Of a stretch of 43,041 bases of DNA, positions 16,717-24,252 are shown in pieces. A model generated the notes under the pieces. That model did no database searches, was not told the DNA's origin, and was given only the letters and a program-made list of their open reading frames with translations. Where the stretch lies: positions 1-43,041 of IMG/VR virus record IMGVR_UViG_3300025695_000032; one strand, given 5' to 3'. Position numbers and translations under genes: made by a program. This DNA comes from a virus. Position 1 is the first letter of the stretch. The number at the start of each line of letters is the position of its first letter.

Positions 16717-19700
16717 ATGTCAATTTATACACTTGAAGACCTACGCAATGCCGCTCCAGCTGAGCTCAAAGATGTTTCTGATGAACAACTAGTTGTTGAG
16801 TATGCTAAAGATGCAGGTATGGACCCGTTTGAGGTTGCTGATTATCTAGGAGTTAGCACAGGTCGTGACACCAATCCTATATTTGCTGGTATTTCTTCTG
16901 GTACAGATACGTTACAAGGCTTAGGCTATAGCGCTTTAGCCGCTGGTACTCGCGCACTAGGCGCTGATGAAATGTCAGAAAGTTTGATGCGTGGAGCCGA
17001 AGGGCAGCAATACGAGGGCTATCTAGCTGGTAGACCTGAATATGAACGTATTGAAGACTTAGAAGGTATAGGTGATTACTTAGGTTATGGGGCGTATCAA
17101 ATTGGTAAACAGCTTCCTATTATGGGCGGTATCGCGGCGGCTGGTCTAGCTACTGGTGGTGTAGGTACTGCTGCTGGTTTATCAGCGCGTACTGCTATGG
17201 CTTTAGGCTCTGGCGGTACATCATATGGTGTCGGTGTAGGTTCTTTATATCAATCTGCATACGAGGCGGAGCAACAAGGTCAAGAGATGAACCTTGGTGA
17301 AGTGTTTGCTAAGGCATTACCTTACGCTGCGGCGGAAGCTTTTGTTCCTGTAGTTGGCACTAGCTTAATTCGAGGTGGGGCCGCTGGCCTAACTTCTGCT
17401 TCACGTGTAGGTAGAGGGTTAACTGCTGGTGGTACAGCGGCTGTAACAGAGGGCGCTACTGAACTACTCCAAACTGAACTAGAAATCTCAATGAATCCAT
17501 ACTTGTCTGAGGAAGAGAAGTACTCACAACGTCTTAACGCGGCTGTAGCTGGTGGCGTATCTGGTGGCGCCCTTGGTACTGCTGGCGGACTACTTAGCAG
17601 ACAAAAGCAGGTTGAACAAAAACCTGAAGGATTTAGACCTACTCCTACTCAACAAGACGAAATAGATTTAGGGCGTATACCTGTTTTAGAAGGTGATATG
17701 CAAGACGAGCTAGGTACACCTGATACTGGACTCGCTGAACCTATATCTTTGGCTGAAACTACACCTACTGAACAAGTTATAGATGAGAATCAACTAGACT
17801 TAGATTTTGATGCAGAACCTTTTGTAGAGCCTACTCCAGAAGAACAGCGTCAGCAGAGTATAGACGCTGAGATAGCTCCTGTTATTGAAGAGCAACGTGC
17901 AGGTATTGAATCTTCTAAAGGTCTACCGGCTCGCGGAGTATTAGAGGGTAAACTTGGTGTAGCTAAATCTAAATTAGCTACTCTAAACCGTACAATGCAG
18001 CCTTTGATACAACTCAAAGGTCGTCCTCAAGAGAAGGCTAAACTTAAAGAATTAGGTGAGCAAAAGAAAGTATTACAAGCTGAAGTTGCTGAGATAGAAT
18101 CTCAAATATCTATAGTTGATAATAAGAAAACTTTCTCTAAGAATAAAAAGACTTTAGAACGTGCATACCGCAAAGTTCAGCGTGGTGTTGCTGTAGAAGA
18201 CCTACGTGATGACGAACGTGTTGCCATATTATCTGCATCTCCTACTTTAGCTTCTGAATTTAATGTTGTTGAGTCTACTGATACAGCTACCGAAGTAGAT
18301 GTCGAAGATACGTCTTTGTCTGATGTAGTCGAGCAAGTGGAAGTTAATAATCGTGATAAGAAAGAAGAAGTCGTAGAAGCTGTAGAACAGGCGGAACGTT
18401 CTAACACTGCTGAAGCTGTTGAAGATGAAGTTGAGCAACGCGTGTCTAATATGGCTATTGATGAGTTATTCTCAGAAGTTAGTTCGGAAGGCGAGAAAGC
18501 TGAAGGCCGTGCTACGATTAAGCCAAATGTTATCGCTGGCGTACTACGTGCATTGCGTAGACCTAATCCAGATACTACAGTTAACTTGTATGATGGCAAC
18601 AAAGTCGATACTGAAGCTGACCCAGCTGACGTACAACAAGCTCAAGCCATATACGATGCGGTGCAAAAGGTATTGTTCAATGCCTATAAGAAATTAAATG
18701 CCGCTCCTAACATCCTAAAAACCGCTGAAGAGTATGTTGACCCGCAGGGTAATGTAGATTTCGATAATGTTGAGGCTGACCGTAAACAGTCAACCAGAGA
18801 AGACAACACTAGAAGAGAAGCGGATTATAATCGCCAACTTAATGTTGCAATAGATGAGTTAGTTCAAGCTGCTGGTTCTGAAACTAACGCTCAAGCTGTT
18901 ATCGCCGCGTTTAAGAAAAAACGTGAAGCCGCTTCTAAGAATGAGTTATTAGAAACAGAACTAACTAACCCTATAGACGAGACCGATAATAGACTAACAG
19001 CTTATGAGTCGGTACTTGGCAAAGCTAAGAAGTTTGCGTCTATGGGTAAGTTTTATGAGCATATAGATACGTTACTTAGTTCTTCATTCGCTAATCGTCG
19101 TGATAGCAGAACAATAGCTGACACACCTGACACAGTTTCTGGTAGAAAAATTAGAAACCTGCAAAAACTAGAGGGCTCTTCTGCTGTAGCTAAACGCCTA
19201 GCTAAGTTAGTCGGGGGCGACATGAACAAAAGCCCCACAGCTGTTCTTAGTCTTATAGAAGAGGTAGCGCCAAACCAAGGTGGTGTGGCTTCTGGGTATC
19301 AGCGTATATTAGCCAAGTCCCTTAAACGTGTATTCCGTGCAATGACTGCCGCTAAGGTAGGACAGAACCTCAAGTTTAAATTTGCTGAAGAAGGACAGAA
19401 CCCTAGCTATGACCCTGCTACTCACACTGTTACACTAACAGAGACAGCATCACCAGAACAAGTACTGCACGAATTGTTGCACGCTGGTCTACAGTGGTAT
19501 GTCGGCTCTAATCCTAATATGCAGTTAGTTAATAACATTGAAGAATTGTTAGATAAGGTTATTGAGTTCGATGTTTCAGAGCTAGATATCACAGACGGAC
19601 AGAAACAAGAAATTCTAGATGTACGCAATGTATTAGCAAGGTTAAAGGAAGAAGGTAGTCGAGACGATACTAAACGCCAAGCCGCTGTACTAGAGCTAAT

Positions 19701-22700
19701 ATCGTATGGCCTTACGCTTAACTCATTTAAGCATATGATGAAGTATATTGACGGCTCTGGCTCTAAGCCAGCTGAGTCTTTCTTCTCAGCTCTTAGTGAG
19801 TTGTGGCAAAATATCATCAAGCTAGTACGTAGCATGGTTAATAAGTTCAGTGATACTGAAATAGAATACTCTGCCGCTGAAGCGCTTGTAGAAAACAGTT
19901 TCTTATTATTAGATCAATCTGCTAAAACTATTAACAAAGAGCAGTTTGAAGCTACTCGTAGTAACCCAAGACTTAACATGGGCGCATACGATGAAACTGT
20001 AAACAATGATGCGGCCGATATAGACCCTGCTGGTGTTGCACAAGGTGATATTAATATTCGTGAGCATAACCGTGCGGATTTAGACTCTGGGTTATTCTAT
20101 AGTTTAGTAAAAGCCACTGGGTACTTTAAGTTAATTGATAAAAGCAAAGGCAAGATGAGCGAAGTGGCCGATGCTATAAGAAAAGACCATCCTACATTGC
20201 AACGTGGTTTATCTTATATCGCCGCTGGTTTCAGTGCTACTAAGTCTTTCATTTCACTGGTTGAGCAGTTGAAAGTTGACCGTCACTCCCCGCAATACAT
20301 AGCGAACGAACTAGCGGCTATTATCCGTATGCGTTCTCCAGAAGAAGTACTTGCAATTATTAAGTATCTTGACGGTGATTCTAAGTCGTTAGAAGGTGTT
20401 AAAAATCCTGAGAAAGTTAGAATTTATGCCGACCTTCTACTAGAAAACTACGAACGCCTAAAGCAGTATGTGCCTAAAGACGTAGCTGATGCTTTTTCTT
20501 CTGATAAGAAGTTCAGTGAAATCCTAATGTATATCGATAAGTCTGATGACGTTGCAAGCCAAGGTCTGAGTGGGCGTAGCATTAGTGACTTAGTGCGCTC
20601 TACAGGTGAAATGGTAAGTGCAGAGGATATTGAGTCTAACACTGATTTAACTAACATAGGTCCTGATGGCAAGGTTGACCCTAACGCTGTATTTATAAAA
20701 GTTAGAGTCTCTCCTGCTGGTAGTCCTCCATATACCATGATGGTAGATAGAGATATATATCGTCAATTAGATGGCGCTTTGCCTGTCAATGGTACGGTTA
20801 ATATTGAATCATCTGTGTCTTATAAGGTAAGTCCGAAAGACACTAAGAAAAATGCTTATAGATTTAGAGCTAGTGTAAGTTATAAAGACGCGGTTACTGC
20901 TGCTGAAGCGGAACGATATGCGTTTGCTATTCAGAATACATTAGCCGCTCTATCGCATAACTATAGTGTTGATAAGTTTATGCAAGCGGCTTTTGCTGAC
21001 GGGTTGGAATCAGGGTATGTATTGCGCAATGAAGTTGAATTACGAGCGCAAGAAGAAAAGATAAACGCTGAGCGTACTAATCCTAAAGAAGGTAAACGCA
21101 AGAAAAAACCTGTAACACTTAAAATTCTTGGTGAGCGTGATGCGCAGGGTGAAACTACTGAAGACAAAGCGCGAGATATCGCTAAGATTTCAGACCTCTC
21201 TCGTTCTTCTTACTACTATGTACGTGTGCCGGAAGGTTATGGTGAGTTGTCGGGTATGCTAGTACATGGCCCTGAGTGGAATTTCCTAAGTGATGCTATG
21301 GACAGGTCTAAACTTCTAGCTGGAAGTAACTTCGGCTCTGACGTCGGCCGCGCTATTTCTGAGACAAACCGTCTATTTAAAATAGCTAAGACTCGTTATA
21401 GTGCTGGTACACAGGTTACTAACGTTGCATCTAACGTATCTATAATGAATATGCACGGTATCTCGTTTAAGACACTCATAGAAACAACTAGTATTTTATA
21501 CCGCTTTATGACTAACGCCGCTAGTTTAAAACCTAACGAACGTTTGTTAGTGCAGCAGTTTATAAACTCTGGTGCTTTATCTGGTAACTTCTCTACTACT
21601 GAAGTTGCACAGCAATCATTAGAGGCGCTGAAAGATTCGTATGATAACGATGTAGATACATCTATATTCAATCAGATTAAAGGACTTCTTAAATTCCAAA
21701 ACGCGCTATTAAGTAACGCTGTTAAGGCTGGTGAGAGAGTAGATGATGTACTAGCTGAAGCATACGCCTTTGGTGATAACATGTTCCGCTTCGCCGCTTT
21801 TACTAAGAGTATTGCAGATGAGATGGAAGCTACTAATACAAACGAAATCACAGAAGATATGGTGGTAACTGGAGCTAAAGTAGCTCGTAACGACTTCCTT
21901 AACTATGATATCGATGCGCCACTAATTAAAGGCTTACGCCAGTCTGTGGTTCCATTTATATCTTGGTCATATGCTGTTATACCAGTAATGGGTCGTATTC
22001 TTGCTACCAAACCACATCGTGTCGTTAAGTTGATTGCTGCTTACGCGTTCCTAGATGCTGTTATGTCTGCACTAGCTGGCGACGACGAAGAAAGACGTAA
22101 GGCTGGCAGTGAAGATTTAGACAAGCGTTTGTTCCCGTTTGGTCCACATGCAAGTATTCGCATCCCGTTCTTAGGTGAAACTGAAGAAGACGCTGTGTAC
22201 TACAAACTTGGTGATTACATGGTTCCTTTCTCAGCGAACCGTGCACTGCCTAACCCGTTCTTAGGTTTAGATTGGTGGCCAAGTCCGATACAGCCTTCTG
22301 GACCACTTATTTCAGCTGTGTTATTTGGTCTTGGTGGTGTTGACCCGTTCACTGGTAAGGGTATTCATAGCCCTACAGACACAACTAGTGACAAGTTTAT
22401 CAACGCTACTAGCAAGATAATAGACACCATGTTACCGCCTAGTGTCAACATCAAGACTGCTCAAGACCTTGCATCTGTTATGGGTGGCAAGTATGATGTA
22501 ATTGGCAGAGAAGAAAGCAGGTTACATTTCTTAATGGCCAAGGTGTTCGGATTGAAGGTAGTTGAGTCTAACGACCTAGAAGAAGCCAAGTGGCGTCAGA
22601 TACGTGATTCTAAAGTTGCTCGTGATTATAAATATGCAATGAGTAAACTAAAACGTGAGTACTTAGCTACTGGTGACACTGACTATGATTCATTCTCCGA

Positions 22701-22770
22701 ACAAATAGCGGACTTAACTGAGAGACTTGAGGAAGAGCGCCGCAAAATTTGGAAAATAGAGGACGAATAA
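16717..22770 (+). CDS. Giant internal virion protein (2017 aa) with HExxH metallopeptidase-like motif
   Basis: This is the largest gene in the window. The N-terminal 300 residues hold Gly/Ala-rich hydrophobic stretches (IMGGIAAAGLATGGVGTAAG) that could insert into membranes. A helical, charged middle (about 380-650) follows. At residue 918 there is HELLH, the zinc-binding pattern of metallopeptidases, within a region like the polyvalent-protein peptidases of phages. The C-terminal third has FRFAAFTKS and hydrophobic segments (VVPFISWSYAVIPVMGR) like the large polyvalent domains of marine phage ejection proteins. T7 gp16 holds the same position but carries a transglycosylase, which I do not see here. 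Role: crosses the envelope with the DNA at ejection (inferred). Confidence 0.78.
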   Translation: MSIYTLEDLRNAAPAELKDVSDEQLVVEYAKDAGMDPFEVADYLGVSTGRDTNPIFAGISSGTDTLQGLGYSALAAGTRALGADEMSESLMRGAEGQQYEGYLAGRPEYERIEDLEGIGDYLGYGAYQIGKQLPIMGGIAAAGLATGGVGTAAGLSARTAMALGSGGTSYGVGVGSLYQSAYEAEQQGQEMNLGEVFAKALPYAAAEAFVPVVGTSLIRGGAAGLTSASRVGRGLTAGGTAAVTEGATELLQTELEISMNPYLSEEEKYSQRLNAAVAGGVSGGALGTAGGLLSRQKQVEQKPEGFRPTPTQQDEIDLGRIPVLEGDMQDELGTPDTGLAEPISLAETTPTEQVIDENQLDLDFDAEPFVEPTPEEQRQQSIDAEIAPVIEEQRAGIESSKGLPARGVLEGKLGVAKSKLATLNRTMQPLIQLKGRPQEKAKLKELGEQKKVLQAEVAEIESQISIVDNKKTFSKNKKTLERAYRKVQRGVAVEDLRDDERVAILSASPTLASEFNVVESTDTATEVDVEDTSLSDVVEQVEVNNRDKKEEVVEAVEQAERSNTAEAVEDEVEQRVSNMAIDELFSEVSSEGEKAEGRATIKPNVIAGVLRALRRPNPDTTVNLYDGNKVDTEADPADVQQAQAIYDAVQKVLFNAYKKLNAAPNILKTAEEYVDPQGNVDFDNVEADRKQSTREDNTRREADYNRQLNVAIDELVQAAGSETNAQAVIAAFKKKREAASKNELLETELTNPIDETDNRLTAYESVLGKAKKFASMGKFYEHIDTLLSSSFANRRDSRTIADTPDTVSGRKIRNLQKLEGSSAVAKRLAKLVGGDMNKSPTAVLSLIEEVAPNQGGVASGYQRILAKSLKRVFRAMTAAKVGQNLKFKFAEEGQNPSYDPATHTVTLTETASPEQVLHELLHAGLQWYVGSNPNMQLVNNIEELLDKVIEFDVSELDITDGQKQEILDVRNVLARLKEEGSRDDTKRQAAVLELISYGLTLNSFKHMMKYIDGSGSKPAESFFSALSELWQNIIKLVRSMVNKFSDTEIEYSAAEALVENSFLLLDQSAKTINKEQFEATRSNPRLNMGAYDETVNNDAADIDPAGVAQGDINIREHNRADLDSGLFYSLVKATGYFKLIDKSKGKMSEVADAIRKDHPTLQRGLSYIAAGFSATKSFISLVEQLKVDRHSPQYIANELAAIIRMRSPEEVLAIIKYLDGDSKSLEGVKNPEKVRIYADLLLENYERLKQYVPKDVADAFSSDKKFSEILMYIDKSDDVASQGLSGRSISDLVRSTGEMVSAEDIESNTDLTNIGPDGKVDPNAVFIKVRVSPAGSPPYTMMVDRDIYRQLDGALPVNGTVNIESSVSYKVSPKDTKKNAYRFRASVSYKDAVTAAEAERYAFAIQNTLAALSHNYSVDKFMQAAFADGLESGYVLRNEVELRAQEEKINAERTNPKEGKRKKKPVTLKILGERDAQGETTEDKARDIAKISDLSRSSYYYVRVPEGYGELSGMLVHGPEWNFLSDAMDRSKLLAGSNFGSDVGRAISETNRLFKIAKTRYSAGTQVTNVASNVSIMNMHGISFKTLIETTSILYRFMTNAASLKPNERLLVQQFINSGALSGNFSTTEVAQQSLEALKDSYDNDVDTSIFNQIKGLLKFQNALLSNAVKAGERVDDVLAEAYAFGDNMFRFAAFTKSIADEMEATNTNEITEDMVVTGAKVARNDFLNYDIDAPLIKGLRQSVVPFISWSYAVIPVMGRILATKPHRVVKLIAAYAFLDAVMSALAGDDEERRKAGSEDLDKRLFPFGPHASIRIPFLGETEEDAVYYKLGDYMVPFSANRALPNPFLGLDWWPSPIQPSGPLISAVLFGLGGVDPFTGKGIHSPTDTTSDKFINATSKIIDTMLPPSVNIKTAQDLASVMGGKYDVIGREESRLHFLMAKVFGLKVVESNDLEEAKWRQIRDSKVARDYKYAMSKLKREYLATGDTDYDSFSEQIADLTERLEEERRKIWKIEDE

Positions 22771-23057
22771 TGCCAGCTAAAAAAGACCCAAAATTGGAGC
22801 GTGCAGGTGTCTCAGGATATAACAAACCAAAAAGAACACCGAACCACCCGACAAAAAGCCACGTTGTCGTTGCAAAAGAAGGTGGCAAAACAAAGACTAT
22901 ACGATTTGGCCAACAAGGAGTTAGCGGCTCGCCAAAAACAAAAGGCGAAAGTAAGTCTGAAGCAGCGCGCCGTAAATCGTTTAAAGCACGTCATGCAAGC
23001 AACATATCGAAAGGTAAAATGAGTGCGGCGTACTGGGCTAACAAGGAGAAGTGGTAA
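22770..23057 (+). CDS. Small basic protein 1
   Basis: This 95-residue, very Lys/Arg-rich protein starts in a TAATG overlap with the giant ejection gene, behind GAGGA. It reads MPAKKDPKLERAGVSGYN at the start and has a conserved-looking middle (KSHVVVAKEGGKTKTIRFG) and tail (KARHASNISKGKMSAAYWA). Similar proteins are common in aquatic phages and have no known function. Translational coupling to the virion genes suggests that it is made late and may be a DNA-binding or packaged protein. Confidence 0.78.
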   Translation: MPAKKDPKLERAGVSGYNKPKRTPNHPTKSHVVVAKEGGKTKTIRFGQQGVSGSPKTKGESKSEAARRKSFKARHASNISKGKMSAAYWANKEKW

Positions 23058-23245
23058 TGAGTAAAGCTACTCCCACAAACTCCGCGTTATGGTCACGTGC
23101 AAAAGCTGCGGCCAAGAAAAAATTTAAAGTCTATCCTAGTGCATATGCAAATGCTTGGGCTGCTAAGTGGTACAAAGAGAAAGGTGGCGGCTGGACAGGC
23201 GGTAACAATAAGGTGGCTAAACGTGGCAAAAGCAAAAAAGCCTAG
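23057..23245 (+). CDS. Small basic protein 2
   Basis: This 62-residue protein begins in a TAATG overlap behind AAGGAG. It is rich in Lys, Ala and Trp, with repeated aromatic/basic spacing (LWSRAKAAAKKKFKVYPSAY, WAAKWYKEKGGGW). The pattern is that of a short helical nucleic-acid-binding protein common beside its neighbours in aquatic phages. Function unknown. Confidence 0.72.
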   Translation: MSKATPTNSALWSRAKAAAKKKFKVYPSAYANAWAAKWYKEKGGGWTGGNNKVAKRGKSKKA

Positions 23246-23468
23246 CACCAAGAAAGGTGGTCTAGGTAAATGGTTCGGCGAAGAATGGACTGACGTAAAA
23301 ACTGGTAAAGCTTGTGGGCGTAAGTCAGCTAAAGACAGTAAACGTGCATATCCAGCATGTCGCCCTAAGAAGGTGGCGTCAAAGATTAGTAAGTCTGAGG
23401 CGTCTAAGAAAACTGGGCCAAAGAAAGTTAAATGGTCTACTACTGCTAGCGGTAAAAAGAGGAAATAA
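23223..23468 (+). CDS. Small basic protein 3, DUF5872-like
   Basis: I chose GTG 23223 because AAGGTGG lies 6 bases upstream and because the product then starts as MAKAKKPSTKKGGLGKWF. The gene overlaps the previous one by 23 bases. The 81-residue protein has the pattern W-x-DVKTGKACGRK, then YPACRPKK, as in the small DUF5872-type proteins, with two Cys in CGR and CRP contexts. It is very basic. Function unknown; nucleic acid binding is likely. Confidence 0.7.
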   Translation: MAKAKKPSTKKGGLGKWFGEEWTDVKTGKACGRKSAKDSKRAYPACRPKKVASKISKSEASKKTGPKKVKWSTTASGKKRK

Positions 23469-23470
23469 CT

Positions 23471-23599
23471 ATGTTTAAACCATGCGCCGGATGTAAAACC
23501 AAAATGGCCTGCAAGAAAGCTGGAAAATGTTTAGCTAAACGCAAGGCTCCACAAAAGAAACCAGCTACTAAAGCTAAACGTCAATACAAAAGGAAATAA
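23471..23599 (+). CDS. Small Cys4 basic protein (42 aa)
   Basis: A 42-residue frame, behind a GAGGAAAT site, with the spacing C-x2-C-x5-C-x5-C (Cys5, 8, 14, 20) in MFKPCAGCKTKMACKKAGKC, then a lysine/arginine-rich tail. This is a compact zinc-knuckle-like arrangement. Similar tiny Cys4 proteins sit in the same cluster in other aquatic phages, by my recollection. It is too short for usual gene calling, but the start, spacing and composition agree with a real gene. Confidence 0.68.
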   Translation: MFKPCAGCKTKMACKKAGKCLAKRKAPQKKPATKAKRQYKRK

Positions 23600-23600
23600 C

Positions 23601-23978
23601 ATGCCTGCTAAGAAACCAGTTCGCGGCCAACGTACCGCTACCAACAAAAAGACCACTACGGCTAAGAAGAAAGCTCTTCCTAAGATTCCAAAGGATATGA
23701 GCAAAATGAATCTTACTCGTGTTAAACCTACGAAATCTGAACAGCGAGTTAAAGCTGATTTAGCTCAACAGGGTAGACAATCTAAAGCTACTGTGAAAAA
23801 AATGTCTGCTGCTAATACTGGAGGGTTTAGTCCTAGTAAGTTAAGCGCTAGTGACCGAGCTCTATATAATAAGTATGTAGCTAAGTATGGCAAACCTAGT
23901 ACTAAGTGGGCTAACGGAAAACCGCGTAACCCAATGACGGAAGTACGTAACCAAATGTCTGCTGAGAAAAAGAAGTAA
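23601..23978 (+). CDS. Small basic protein 5
   Basis: This 125-residue protein starts 2 bases after the Cys4 protein, behind AGGA. It is rich in Lys, Arg, Thr and Ser, with an N-terminal tail (PAKKPVRGQRTATNKKTTTAKKKALPKI) reminiscent of histone tails and a C-terminal part with more structure (SPSKLSASDRALYNKYVAKYG). No family recognised. It ends just before the convergent terminator and closes the late region. Confidence 0.72.
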   Translation: MPAKKPVRGQRTATNKKTTTAKKKALPKIPKDMSKMNLTRVKPTKSEQRVKADLAQQGRQSKATVKKMSAANTGGFSPSKLSASDRALYNKYVAKYGKPSTKWANGKPRNPMTEVRNQMSAEKKK

Positions 23979-23980
23979 TA

Positions 23981-24006
23981 AAAAAGGGGCTCTAGGCCCC
24001 TTACTT
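23981..24006. terminator. Convergent terminator between late and early halves
   Basis: A 7-bp stem AAGGGGC (23984-23990) / GCCCCTT (23996-24002) with loop TCTAG is preceded by an A-run, which becomes a T-run on the minus strand. It overlaps the stop of the minus-strand gene and follows the last plus-strand gene, so it serves both converging transcripts. Confidence 0.8.
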
Positions 24007-24252
24007 CATTTTAGCTTTCGTCGTTCGTTTAAAGGAACGGTTCTTAGATTTATCAACAACAGCTAGGTTAGAACGTCCGTTCTTACCACCTTTAGCCAAT
24101 GGCTTCTTGTGGTGCACATCTTTTCCATCGCCCTTACTGACTTTACCCTCACGTTCCAACTGTCGTCGTGCTTTGTTACGAGCAGCTCGTTTCTTTTTCT
24201 GCTCTTCAGAACCTTGGTAATTGTCATACTCTTTGCGATAATTTCTAGGCAT
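24001..24252 (-). CDS. HNH-like small basic protein
   Basis: This 83-residue protein starts in a TAATG overlap with the primase-helicase gene. The N-terminal half is basic and helical (EEQKKKRAARNKARRQLER). The C-terminal half reads DVHHKKPLAKGGKNGRSNL, then DKSKNRSF, which is the His-His, Gly, Asn-Leu and final Asn-Arg order of HNH endonuclease cores. The domain is compact, and the final His of classical HNH sites is replaced by Asn-Arg-Ser. It could be an HNN-type nuclease involved in packaging or recombination. Activity is uncertain. Confidence 0.65.
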   Translation of the reverse strand: MPRNYRKEYDNYQGSEEQKKKRAARNKARRQLEREGKVSKGDGKDVHHKKPLAKGGKNGRSNLAVVDKSKNRSFKRTTKAKMK

